Shown here one piece after another: positions 1 to 6,113 of a stretch of 7,943 nucleotides of DNA. The translations under genes and the position numbers were made by a program. The DNA is from Phycisphaerae bacterium (GTDB lineage: Bacteria; Planctomycetota; Phycisphaerae; Phycisphaerales; SM1A02): positions 2,415-10,357 of the forward strand of contig NZFT01000119.1 in NCBI GenBank assembly GCA_002690755.1, given 5' to 3'. The notes under the pieces are model-generated. The model was not told where the DNA came from, did no database searches, and saw only the letters and a list, made by a program, of their open reading frames with translations. The first letter of the stretch is position 1. The number at the start of each line of letters is the position of its first letter.

Positions 1-80
1 AACATCTGTTTAGTCGCCGGCTTCGAAGGAAGCAGGCCGTACTCGCCGCGATCGACGCGAAGCACGTCGCTCTCGGCCAT
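1..80 (-). CDS. possible 5' end of a gene leaving the window
   Basis: An ATG at 80 on the minus strand opens a frame that stays open to the window edge (about 26 codons, starting MAESDVLRVDRGEYG). Third codon positions are mostly G or C, as in the pnt genes here. No Shine-Dalgarno sequence is seen just upstream, and I do not recognise the product. The opposite strand is also open across this stretch, so the frame could be chance. If real, its start lies about 40 bases from the first tRNA-Gly repeat. Confidence 0.25.
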   Translation of the reverse strand, partial: MAESDVLRVDRGEYGLLPSKPATKQM

Positions 81-117
81 GGGCGTCGGCCGGGGAGGTA
101 CCTTTCGAGAGTTCGAT

Positions 118-242
118 CCGACCCCAAAACGACCACCGCCCCCGGCATCGGCCGAGGGCGCTGATCGTTTGAGAAAGCGGGTGAGGCGATTCGAACGCCC
201 GACATTCACGTTGGCAACGTGTAAGCATGCATTCAAAACCGG
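118..242 (-). repeat. tRNA-Gly(GCC) 3'-half repeat, copy 1, with hairpin
   Basis: Read on the minus strand, 222-177 is the 3' half of a bacterial tRNA-Gly(GCC). It has an anticodon loop TTGCCAA (217-211) with a 4-bp stem, variable region ATGTC, a T arm GGGCG-TTCGAAT-CGCCT (200-184) and the 3' acceptor strand CACCCGC (183-177), then T as discriminator. CCA is not encoded. The matching 5' strand GCGGGTG and a D arm are absent from the sequence that should precede it, so this is a truncated tRNA, not a gene. A hairpin lies beyond it: CGCCC (137-141) pairs with GGGCG (156-160), and CGGC (143-146) with GCCG (151-154). The left flank (GACCCCAAAACGACC) matches copy 3. The right flank up to 242 resembles copy 4. 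Confidence 0.85.
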
Positions 243-382
243 CCCTCGTACGCTGTGAGCGGAGGCGCTGTAGTGCATTTGCGCGTTCACACGACGGGAT
301 GCGGGCGGCCGGGGTATCGCTCCGGCCACCGGCAAGGAGGAGGGCTCCCGCCGCTGCCCGGACTCTATGACCGGTTCTGGCC

Positions 383-498
383 AGATCCGGATCTGTTGTC
401 GCCTTTCTCCCAGGTTAGCGCAACAGGTGGGTTGGATTTGATTCGTCAACTCGCAAAACCGATAATGCCGTCCATCAGGTCTTATATTGATCCGGATC
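383..498. promoter_or_regulatory. pair of GATCCGGATC palindromes flanking the pdc promoter
   Basis: The 10-bp palindrome GATCCGGATC occurs at 384-393 (extended to 12 bp, AGATCCGGATCT, at 383-394) and again at 489-498. The two centres are 105 bp apart and bracket the predicted promoter at 438-466. I noticed no other copy in the window. This could be a two-site operator, but no regulator is known and the role is inferred from position only. Confidence 0.3.
438..466 (+). promoter_or_regulatory. sigma-70-like promoter for pyruvate decarboxylase
   Basis: A TTGATT -35 box (438-443) and a GATAAT -10 box (461-466) are separated by exactly 17 bases. They match the TTGACA and TATAAT consensus at 4/6 and 5/6 positions. 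Transcription would begin near 473, giving a leader of about 60 bases before the GTG start at 533. Confidence 0.55.
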
Positions 499-520
499 CA
501 TCTTTCGATTTGGCAGAACA

Positions 521-526
521 AGGGAG
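521..526 (+). promoter_or_regulatory. Shine-Dalgarno AGGGAG deciding the GTG start
   Basis: AGGGAG lies 6 bases before the GTG at 533. Together with the family alignment of the N terminus, it fixes this GTG as the start rather than a later ATG. Confidence 0.65.
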
Positions 527-532
527 CAGCTC

Positions 533-2230
533 GTGGCAGACAAGGCACTGACGGTTGGCGGGTACCTGGCAGCGAGACTTTCCGAGAATGGAGTGGGCCA
601 TTACTTCACCGTTCCCGGTGACTACAACCTGGTTCTTCTCGATGAGTTTCTCAAGCATGACGGCTGGGAGATGATCTCCTGCTGCAATGAGCTGAACGCA
701 GGCTATGCCGCCGATGGCTACGCCAGAGCCACGGGTGGTCTGTCGGCCGCCGTCGTGACCTACAGCGTGGGCGGTCTGTCGCTCATCAACGCCGTTGCGG
801 GTGCCTATGCGGAGGATCTGCCCATGGTGGCGATCTCCGGTGGGCCGAATTCGAATTCCGCCGCTGAAGCCGAACTTCTTCATCACAGTATCGGGCATCT
901 TGATTACACCTATGTGCGGGAGATGTTCTCACGAGTCACGGCGAAGTCGGTCATCATCCATGATCCCGAGGCCGCCGCTCGCCAGATCGATGACGCCATC
1001 GCAACCGCCTGTCGTACGCGCAAGCCGGTGTATCTCGAAATCGCCTGCAACATCGCCAGTTGTTCGATCACCGCAGCGAATCCACGTCAATTCCAGGTCA
1101 ATCGAGCGAGCGATCCGGTGTCACTTGCCGCAGCAGTGGATGCCGTGGCGGCGCTTCTGAACAGCGCGTCATCGCCGGTACTGGTCGCCGGCAGCAAACT
1201 GCGTTCCCATGGAGCGGAAGCGGCCTTTGCAGGACTCGCTGATTCCTGTGGTTACGGAGTCGCTTCGATGCCCAATGCGAAGAGCTTCTTCGATGAGTCC
1301 CATCCCTCCTACATGGGTATTCACTGGGGCGATGCGGGTACGGGAGGTTCGACGGGCGCAGTGCTCGAGTCCGACATGGTTCTTCTGGCGGGTTGCATCT
1401 TCACGGATTACACCACCACGGGACATACCATCCGGATCGATCCTGACAAGCGGATCGAGATTCACGCCGACGGGGTCGTGACCCCTGATCAGGTCTACCA
1501 CGGAATCCAGCTGTCCGACTTTCTGGAAGCACTTGCGATCAGGCTGAATCCCAATGAGGCATCGCTGGTGGCCTGGCGCAACCGGCACGATCCTGCGCCG
1601 GATCATGGCATGGACGAACCGGATGCTCGATTGACGACTCGTCAGGTGTTCAGTCGTATCCAGAAGCTGCTTGATGAACGATCCGCCTTGATTGCCGAAA
1701 CAGGCGATTCCTGGTTCAACGGGATGCAACTCGACATGCCTTCCGGGTCGAGGTTTGAAATCCAGATGCAGTATGGCTCCATCGGCTGGTCGGTCGGTGC
1801 GACGCTGGGTTATGCGATCGGTGCGCCGCAGCGTCGAGTCATCGCCTGCATCGGAGATGGTTCCTTCCAGTTGACCGCGCAGGAGTTGTCCACCATGATC
1901 AGGTACAACGCCACTCCACTGATCTTTCTGATGAACAATCGGGGCTACACCATTGAAGTGGAGATCCATGATGGTCCGTACAACAACATCGCGAACTGGA
2001 ACTACGCCGAGTTGATGGGGGTGCTTGGGGGTGAACAGGGCGGTGGCCGGGGATTCAGAGCCGGGACCGGAGCGGAACTCGAAGCGGCCATTGCTGAGGC
2101 GGTTGCCCACGATGGACCTTGTCTGATCGAGGTTCTCATCGATCGGGATGATTGCAATCCAAGCCTGATCGGGTGGGGGACGCAGGTGGCGAAGAACAAT
2201 GGCCGTCCACCACGTCAGGTCGGATGTTGA
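533..2230 (+). CDS. pdc: pyruvate decarboxylase (thiamine diphosphate dependent)
   Basis: This 565-residue cytosolic enzyme should convert pyruvate to acetaldehyde and CO2 using thiamine diphosphate and Mg2+. Its length and sequence follow Zymomonas PDC (568 residues) nearly end to end. The N-terminal domain has GDYN with D30, CCNELN with catalytic E53 and the HH pair at 117-118. The central domain follows, then ETGDSWF (389-395). The cofactor motif starts at GDGS (441-444) and runs to NN (468-469), and E475 sits in the GYTIEVEIHDGPYNN segment. All residues I know to be catalytic in the family (D27, E50, H113, H114, E473 in Zymomonas) are present. The start is GTG with a Shine-Dalgarno 6 bases upstream. 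The gene has its own promoter and terminator and lies alone between tRNA-Gly repeats 1 and 2. Its third codon positions are less GC-rich than those of the pnt genes, a possible sign of transfer. Indolepyruvate decarboxylase is the alternative, but motif matches favour PDC. Confidence 0.93.
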   Translation: MADKALTVGGYLAARLSENGVGHYFTVPGDYNLVLLDEFLKHDGWEMISCCNELNAGYAADGYARATGGLSAAVVTYSVGGLSLINAVAGAYAEDLPMVAISGGPNSNSAAEAELLHHSIGHLDYTYVREMFSRVTAKSVIIHDPEAAARQIDDAIATACRTRKPVYLEIACNIASCSITAANPRQFQVNRASDPVSLAAAVDAVAALLNSASSPVLVAGSKLRSHGAEAAFAGLADSCGYGVASMPNAKSFFDESHPSYMGIHWGDAGTGGSTGAVLESDMVLLAGCIFTDYTTTGHTIRIDPDKRIEIHADGVVTPDQVYHGIQLSDFLEALAIRLNPNEASLVAWRNRHDPAPDHGMDEPDARLTTRQVFSRIQKLLDERSALIAETGDSWFNGMQLDMPSGSRFEIQMQYGSIGWSVGATLGYAIGAPQRRVIACIGDGSFQLTAQELSTMIRYNATPLIFLMNNRGYTIEVEIHDGPYNNIANWNYAELMGVLGGEQGGGRGFRAGTGAELEAAIAEAVAHDGPCLIEVLIDRDDCNPSLIGWGTQVAKNNGRPPRQVGC

Positions 2231-2263
2231 GATCGAACTTCTTCGCGCTTCGGCATCACCAAG

Positions 2264-2348
2264 GACAACCGCCCCCGGCGTGAGCCGAAGGCGGTTTCTT
2301 CAAAGCGGGTGAGGCGATTCGAACGCCCGGTATTCACGTTGGCGACGT
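2264..2348 (-). repeat. tRNA-Gly(GCC) 3'-half repeat, copy 2, with hairpin
   Basis: On the minus strand this copy has CGTGA, variable region ATACC, T arm GGGCG-TTCGAAT-CGCCT (2328-2312) and acceptor strand CACCCGC (2311-2305), then TTTGAAG and a hairpin. The anticodon loop is degraded to TCGCCAA (2345-2339), with C in place of the conserved U33, and its stem pairs poorly. No 5' tRNA half precedes it. It begins 34 bases after the pyruvate decarboxylase stop codon, and its hairpin doubles as the likely terminator of that gene. Confidence 0.85.
2267..2296 (+). terminator. hairpin terminator of pyruvate decarboxylase
   Basis: AACCGCC (2267-2273) pairs with GGCGGTT (2290-2296). A CC/AA internal loop leads to an inner stem CGGC/GCCG capped by GTGA, a GNRA-type tetraloop. 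On the plus strand the stem runs into TTTCTT, as expected of a rho-independent terminator. It starts 37 bases after the stop codon and belongs to repeat copy 2. Confidence 0.6.
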
Positions 2349-2428
2349 TCGAACACCAGCACTCCATCTGGTCGAGCCATCTGGGACTCGACGGCCCCGG
2401 TCGGGAGCAGCGGGCGTCGACTCAAAGG

Positions 2429-2460
2429 CACGACGCCCGAACCGAGGTCCGGGCGTCGTG
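2429..2460 (-). terminator. strong hairpin terminator of the PEP-CTERM gene
   Basis: CACGACGCCCG (2429-2439) is a perfect 11-bp complement of CGGGCGTCGTG (2450-2460), with a 10-base loop. It begins 19 bases after the stop codon of the minus-strand gene ending at 2480. Only a short T tract (TTT, about 2425-2427) follows on the minus strand, so its strength rests mainly on the stem. Confidence 0.6.
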
Positions 2461-2479
2461 ATCGAGGTGTCTGGTGGTC

Positions 2480-3229
2480 TCAATCTCGTCGGCGGCGGGA
2501 GCCGAGGCCGACGAGACAGAGCAGCGCGGCGGCTCCGGGAGCGGGTATCTGGACCGTGATCGAGTACTCGATGCTGGTCGCATCCCAGATGTCGTGGAAG
2601 CCGTACTGGATCGGGATGAACCCAGCGTGGTAGATGTCGGTGATGTCGGGGGGGAGGAAGCTGTCGCCGAACCACTGCAGCGGATCCACGTCCGTCTCGT
2701 CGGGGAGCTGTGCGGTGACCGTGCCCGAGACGAAGCTCCAGGCCGAGCCGATGTCGATGCCGTCTCGGGGGAACACGGCCCCCCCGGCTCCGAAGTAATT
2801 CCCGGTGTCGAGAACGATGTGGGTTGCGTTGGCGCCGTCGGGAAGGATGAAGAAGGCCGGGTTGACGTTCGAGAAGATCTGGCTTCCGTTGGAGGTCGAC
2901 CAGGTGATGTCGATCGTCATGAGATCGCCGATCAGGTCGGTGTTCGCCTGCACGGTGATGGGACTGACGCCTCCCGCCCCCTCGTTCGCGATCGGATCGA
3001 AGAGCGCGGTCGGGCCTCCGCCCACCATGGGCGAGAACCCGGGAATGAGGGAAGAGGCTCCGGCGCTGACGTTGGCGTTGCCGAAGTCGAGGGAGCCGAT
3101 GGGATCGTTCGGATCGACCGCGATGGCCGCGATGCCCGCGGTGAAGGTGTCGGTGAGGTCGGCATGCGATACACCCGCACAGAGGGCGACCGCCGCCAGA
3201 GCGCATTGGAGCTTCATGTTCTTTCTCAT
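2480..3229 (-). CDS. secreted protein with PEP-CTERM-like sorting tail
   Basis: A 249-residue exported protein of unknown function. Residues 1-23 (MRKNMKLQCALAAVALCAGV, then SHA) form a signal peptide with a charged start, hydrophobic core and likely cleavage after SHA. The mature part is acidic, rich in Asp, Gly, Ser, Thr and aromatic residues, with no catalytic motif I recognise; it looks like an extracellular beta-rich protein. The C terminus reads IPAPGAAALLCLVGLGSRRRRD: a PAPG motif, a short membrane-spanning stretch and an Arg cluster. This is the PEP-CTERM arrangement handled by exosortases, in the form common in Phycisphaerales. The start was set at 3229; the ATG at 3217 is an alternative and both lack a clear Shine-Dalgarno. 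The gene lies between repeats 2 and 3 and ends at a strong terminator. A long plus-strand frame overlapping it is its shadow. Confidence 0.75.
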   Translation of the reverse strand: MRKNMKLQCALAAVALCAGVSHADLTDTFTAGIAAIAVDPNDPIGSLDFGNANVSAGASSLIPGFSPMVGGGPTALFDPIANEGAGGVSPITVQANTDLIGDLMTIDITWSTSNGSQIFSNVNPAFFILPDGANATHIVLDTGNYFGAGGAVFPRDGIDIGSAWSFVSGTVTAQLPDETDVDPLQWFGDSFLPPDITDIYHAGFIPIQYGFHDIWDATSIEYSITVQIPAPGAAALLCLVGLGSRRRRD

Positions 3230-3301
3230 TCGGGAATTTGGAGGGAAGGGGGAAGGGAGCCGCTCGAACTGTAGCAAAGCCGTGCTCAAGAAGGAAGGAC
3301 T

Positions 3302-3472
3302 TCATTCGCCTTGTGGGGAGGATGATCCGGTGATGAGCGGCGACAGCGACTTGCCGTCGACGTCGGTCGGTCGGGCGTTGCGGCCGTGGTGCCGGTAGAT
3401 GGTCTTCTCGGGAGTGATTCCGAGTTGATGCAGCATGGTGGCGTGCAGATTGCCGATCGGCTCGCAAACGAA
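3302..3472 (-). pseudogene. C-terminal remnant of a DUF1501 family protein
   Basis: The last 56 codons of a minus-strand frame ending at TGA (3302-3304) match the end of the DUF1501 (sulfatase-like, Tat-exported) family. Visible pieces include NLHATMLHQLGI, EKTIYRHHGRN and RPTDVDGK; family members typically read LHATxLHxLGLDHxKLTYRHxGRDxRLTDVHG. A complete DUF1501 protein has roughly 400-480 residues, so about nine tenths is missing. Upstream codons in the same frame (to 3697) do not look like the family and run into tRNA-Gly repeat 3. There is no recognisable start. It is most likely a dead gene end. Confidence 0.6.
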
Positions 3473-3638
3473 AGTGATGCTTGGAATGGTGGGCTGGTTG
3501 ATTGCGACAGGCTCAACCGAAAAGCAGGCAATGTCGTCACCCTGGAGGGGATTCGCCGTTGCATGGGGTTGTTCATTGGTGATCAGTGAACCTCTGGTGT
3601 CTTCTGTGACTCTTCCTTGGGAACGCGATCCAGCCCGG

Positions 3639-3733
3639 CCGACCCCAGAACGACAACCGCCCCCGGCACGAGCCGAAGGCGGTGTTCGTTTCTTCAAAGC
3701 GGGTGAGGCGATTCGAACGCCCGGTATTCCCGT
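3639..3733 (-). repeat. tRNA-Gly(GCC) 3'-half repeat, copy 3, with hairpin
   Basis: On the minus strand, variable region ATACC, T arm GGGCG-TTCGAAT-CGCCT (3722-3706) and acceptor strand CACCCGC (3705-3699) are followed by TTTGAAGAAACG. A hairpin comes next: ACCGCC (3656-3661) with GGCGGT (3678-3683), and inner CGGC/GCCG with loop ACGA. Similarity on the tRNA side stops at the anticodon stem, so this copy is the most truncated. Its left flank (GACCCCAGAACGACAA) matches copy 1 with few changes. Confidence 0.85.
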
Positions 3734-3939
3734 TGCGCGGCGTCGCTCAGGAACGCCCCTGATCGGGGTCCTTCGAGACTTGTTCCAACGGGGACGACTT
3801 CAAGGACACATGGATGTGTCCATGCCACAGGGTGTCCACGGGGGAAAGTTTTCCGGAGGGGGGTGTGTGAAGAATTCGTCTCTTCCTAACCGGGGCTGGC
3901 TGAGCTGGCAGGAGTTCTCGAAGGTCACTCTGCTTCAGG
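3734..3939. other. non-coding stretch with a short hairpin
   Basis: No protein-like frame is seen. A near-perfect inverted repeat, GGACACAT-GG-ATGTGTCC, lies at 3804-3821. A second pair, TCCTAACC (3884-3891) and GGTTAGGA (3938-3945), is about 46 bases apart and reaches into the end of the next remnant. Neither is followed by a T run. No function can be assigned. Confidence 0.35.
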
Positions 3940-4293
3940 TTAGGAGTCAGCCCGCTTCAGCCTGAGGACCGGCCCGAGGACCGAATCGGTCATCCACCGC
4001 TTGAACCCATGGCTGTCCATGCACTGTTTGCGGAGTCCGGTGTCATCCTTCATGACTGGGATCATCACCGGTACCGGTGCCCTGTCGTGTTCGATCTCGG
4101 CGTCCAGCGTGTCTGAATTGACGTGGGCGATCATGCAGGCGGTGTCCTCCGAGACCCATGCCGGGATTGCCTAGGTGATCACGGTCCGTACTCGGTCCGC
4201 ACCCTCCCACGGGAGATCACCAAAGTGGTCCCTGAAGGTTACGGGGAAGTTCGAGAGCCGATCGAGTTCGAGCGCACCTCGGCCGCTTCCAGA
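3940..4293 (-). pseudogene. decayed gene of unknown function
   Basis: A minus-strand frame from 4293 to the TAA at 3940 is interrupted by a TAG at 4173-4171. Codons on both sides of the TAG keep GC-rich third positions and protein-like composition: DRLSNFPVTFRDHFGDLPWE before it, AIPAWVSEDTACMIAHVN and DDTGLRKQCMDSHGFKRWM after it. This suggests one former reading frame. Upstream, a TGA at 4296-4294 blocks the frame, while another frame there also looks coding (RWPGGVIWKRPR), consistent with a frameshift. Alternatively, a real 64-residue protein starts at the ATG at 4134, with GGAGG 11 bases upstream. I do not recognise the family. The remnant sits between repeat 3 and the end of the pnt operon, in the same orientation as pnt. 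Confidence 0.4.
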
Positions 4294-4354
4294 TCACACC
4301 GCCGGGCCAGCGGATGGTGCCGACGCTGTCTTTGGTAAGTGGATCACATGGATC

Positions 4355-4367
4355 GCCCGGTGAGGGC
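4355..4367 (-). terminator. possible weak terminator of the pnt operon
   Basis: GCCC (4355-4358) and GGGC (4364-4367) form a short stem with a 5-base loop, 9 bases after the pntB stop codon. There is no T run on the minus strand, so this is a weak candidate. Confidence 0.2.
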
Positions 4368-4375
4368 AAAGCGGA

Positions 4376-5800
4376 TCAGGCGTCCTTCACCGCGCTGTTG
4401 AGTTCGGTCATCATCGCTCGACCGTCACCAAAGAGCATCATCGTCTTGTCGAGGTAGAAGAGATCGTTGTCGACGCCCGCATACCCGACCGAGAGTGAAC
4501 GCTTCACGATCACCACGGTCCGGGCCAGATCGACGTCGAGGATCGGCATGCCGGCGAGCGGTCCCTCACCTTCCCGTGCCGCAGGATTGCAGGTGTCGTT
4601 GGCTCCCACGACGAGCGCCACGTCGCATTCGGGAAACCCGGGATTGATCTCATCCATTTCGATCAACTGCTCGTAGGGCACGTTCGCCTCCGCGAGCAGG
4701 ACGTTCATGTGCCCCGGCATCCGTCCCGCGACCGGATGGATCGCGTATTTGACCTCGGTGCCGTAACGCTCGTACAGAAGATCACCGAGTTCCTTCACCT
4801 GGTGCTGGCACTGGGAGACGGCCATGCCGTATCCGGGGACGATGATGACCTTCTGGGCGCCGTCCATGATCATGGCGACCTCCTCGGGATCCGAACCCAT
4901 CTTGGTGCGGGTGACCTTCTCGCGGGTGCTCCCTCCGTAGGCCTTGAATAGCACGTCGGGCAGCGTGCGATTCATCGCCCGGCACATGATGAAGGTGAGG
5001 ATCAGACCCGAAGCCCCGACCAGTGACCCGGCCACGATGAGGACTGGGTTGCCGATGATGAATCCGGTGAACGCGGCCGCGATCCCGGAGAGCGAATTGA
5101 GCAGCGAGACCACTACCGGCATGTCCGCCCCCCCGATCGGAAGGACCAGCGCGAGACCCAGCAGGCAGGAGAGTGCGACGATGGTCAGGAGGTAGATCCA
5201 GTTGGTCGGATCACCGATCGAGAGGAGGATCAGCATCACGACCGCGAGGAGCATCAGGGCCTTGACCGGGTTCAGCCAGGGCGGTCCCCAGTCGGGCGTC
5301 GGGTACCAGGTCCCGCGTATCTCGAGGCCTCCTTTCAGCTTGAACATCGCGAGAATCGAACCGGTGAGCGTCGTCCAGCCCACCAGGGCCGAGAAACCGG
5401 CTGCGACCACGATCACCTGCCGGTCGAGTCCCACGGGGAGTGCGATCGTCGGATCCTCGACGTACTTCCAGGTCTCCGAAAGAGCGACGAGGGCGGAGGC
5501 CGCCCCGCCGAACCCGTTGAACAGAGCGACCAGTTCCGGCATGTCGGTCATCTTGGCCCGCACCGCCATCACCAGACCGATGATCGAACCGATCACGAGA
5601 CCCGCGACGATCAGACCCCAGCTCACTCCGCGCTCGCCGGACAGGCCCATGTCGACCACCGTTGTGATCACCGCGAGCAGCATGCCGAGGGCCCCGTACT
5701 GGTTTCCGCGGGGGGCCGTGCGGGGATGGCCCAGCTTCTTCAATCCGAGGATGAAGAGCGCCGTCGCACCCAGGTAGCCAAGCGGGATCCATGCGGCCAT
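4376..5800 (-). CDS. pntB: NAD(P) transhydrogenase subunit beta
   Basis: This 474-residue membrane subunit binds NADP(H) and carries most of the proton path. Residues 1-275 contain about nine hydrophobic segments (for example 5-20, 36-53, 60-80, 128-152, 178-195, 199-219 and 252-272). GGADMPVVVSLLNS includes N235, equivalent to E. coli Asn222. The C-terminal domain III is NADP-binding: GYGMAVSQ (323-330), HPVAGRMPGHMNVLLAEA (355-372), DEINPGF, GANDTCNPAA and KRSLSVGYAG. All match E. coli PntB closely and the length is as expected. The segment MPELVALFNGFGG has Asn95 where E. coli has the proton-path His91. The gene starts one base after the pntAB stop codon, with AGGGA 5 bases before its ATG, so it is translated as the last gene of the operon. 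Confidence 0.96.
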   Translation of the reverse strand: MAAWIPLGYLGATALFILGLKKLGHPRTAPRGNQYGALGMLLAVITTVVDMGLSGERGVSWGLIVAGLVIGSIIGLVMAVRAKMTDMPELVALFNGFGGAASALVALSETWKYVEDPTIALPVGLDRQVIVVAAGFSALVGWTTLTGSILAMFKLKGGLEIRGTWYPTPDWGPPWLNPVKALMLLAVVMLILLSIGDPTNWIYLLTIVALSCLLGLALVLPIGGADMPVVVSLLNSLSGIAAAFTGFIIGNPVLIVAGSLVGASGLILTFIMCRAMNRTLPDVLFKAYGGSTREKVTRTKMGSDPEEVAMIMDGAQKVIIVPGYGMAVSQCQHQVKELGDLLYERYGTEVKYAIHPVAGRMPGHMNVLLAEANVPYEQLIEMDEINPGFPECDVALVVGANDTCNPAAREGEGPLAGMPILDVDLARTVVIVKRSLSVGYAGVDNDLFYLDKTMMLFGDGRAMMTELNSAVKDA

Positions 5801-5801
5801 C

Positions 5802-6113
5802 TCAGTCCCTCTTCCTCTTTCCGGCGATCATGTTGAGCATGCGACTGGTGACGGTGAAGCCGCCCACCACGTTGATCATGGCCAGAACGATCGCTACGAA
5901 AGCAAGGATGCCGGAGACCACCGTGTCGCCCCCCTGGTACGCCACGTTCGCGCCAATCAGCGCGCCGACCACGCTGATGCCCGAGATGGCGTTCGCACCG
6001 CTCATCAAGGGCGTGTGGAGCATCGCCGGGACCTTGGTGATGATCTCGACCCCCACGAAGAGCGCCAGCATGAAGAGCGTGAGATTCGCGACGAGTGAGG
6101 CTTCGGTGATCAT
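5802..6113 (-). CDS. pntAB: NAD(P) transhydrogenase subunit alpha part 2
   Basis: A 103-residue protein with three membrane helices (about 7-23, 43-58 and 66-88) and a basic tail ending KRKRD. It equals the C-terminal membrane part of E. coli PntA, which here is a separate gene, as in Rhodospirillum and many other bacteria. The signature LHTPLMSGANAISG (32-45) and the GGFTVTSRMLNM segment identify it. Residue 44 is Ser, as in E. coli. Its ATG overlaps the pntAA stop codon by four bases (ATGA), and GGGGA lies 7 bases upstream, inside the pntAA end. It assembles with PntB to form the membrane domain. Confidence 0.94.
   Translation of the reverse strand: MITEASLVANLTLFMLALFVGVEIITKVPAMLHTPLMSGANAISGISVVGALIGANVAYQGGDTVVSGILAFVAIVLAMINVVGGFTVTSRMLNMIAGKRKRD

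Noticed and set aside
177..242. Complete tRNA-Gly gene at repeat copy 1
   Set aside because: The anticodon loop, T arm and acceptor 3' strand are good, but the 26 bases that should hold the acceptor 5' strand and D arm do not pair with CACCCGC.
255..551. 98-codon plus-strand frame before pyruvate decarboxylase
   Set aside because: It crosses the promoter and overlaps the start of pdc, has no protein-like composition and no ribosome binding site.
1169..2110. 313-codon minus-strand frame inside pyruvate decarboxylase
   Set aside because: Antisense shadow of a clearly conserved gene in GC-rich DNA.
3171..3179. GCGGGTGTA on the minus strand as a missing tRNA-Gly 5' end
   Set aside because: It lies in the signal peptide region of the PEP-CTERM gene and is not followed by a D arm; it is a chance match.
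2474..3274. 266-codon plus-strand frame opposite the PEP-CTERM gene
   Set aside because: The minus-strand protein has a signal peptide, sorting tail and terminator; the plus frame has none of these and is biased as an antisense shadow.
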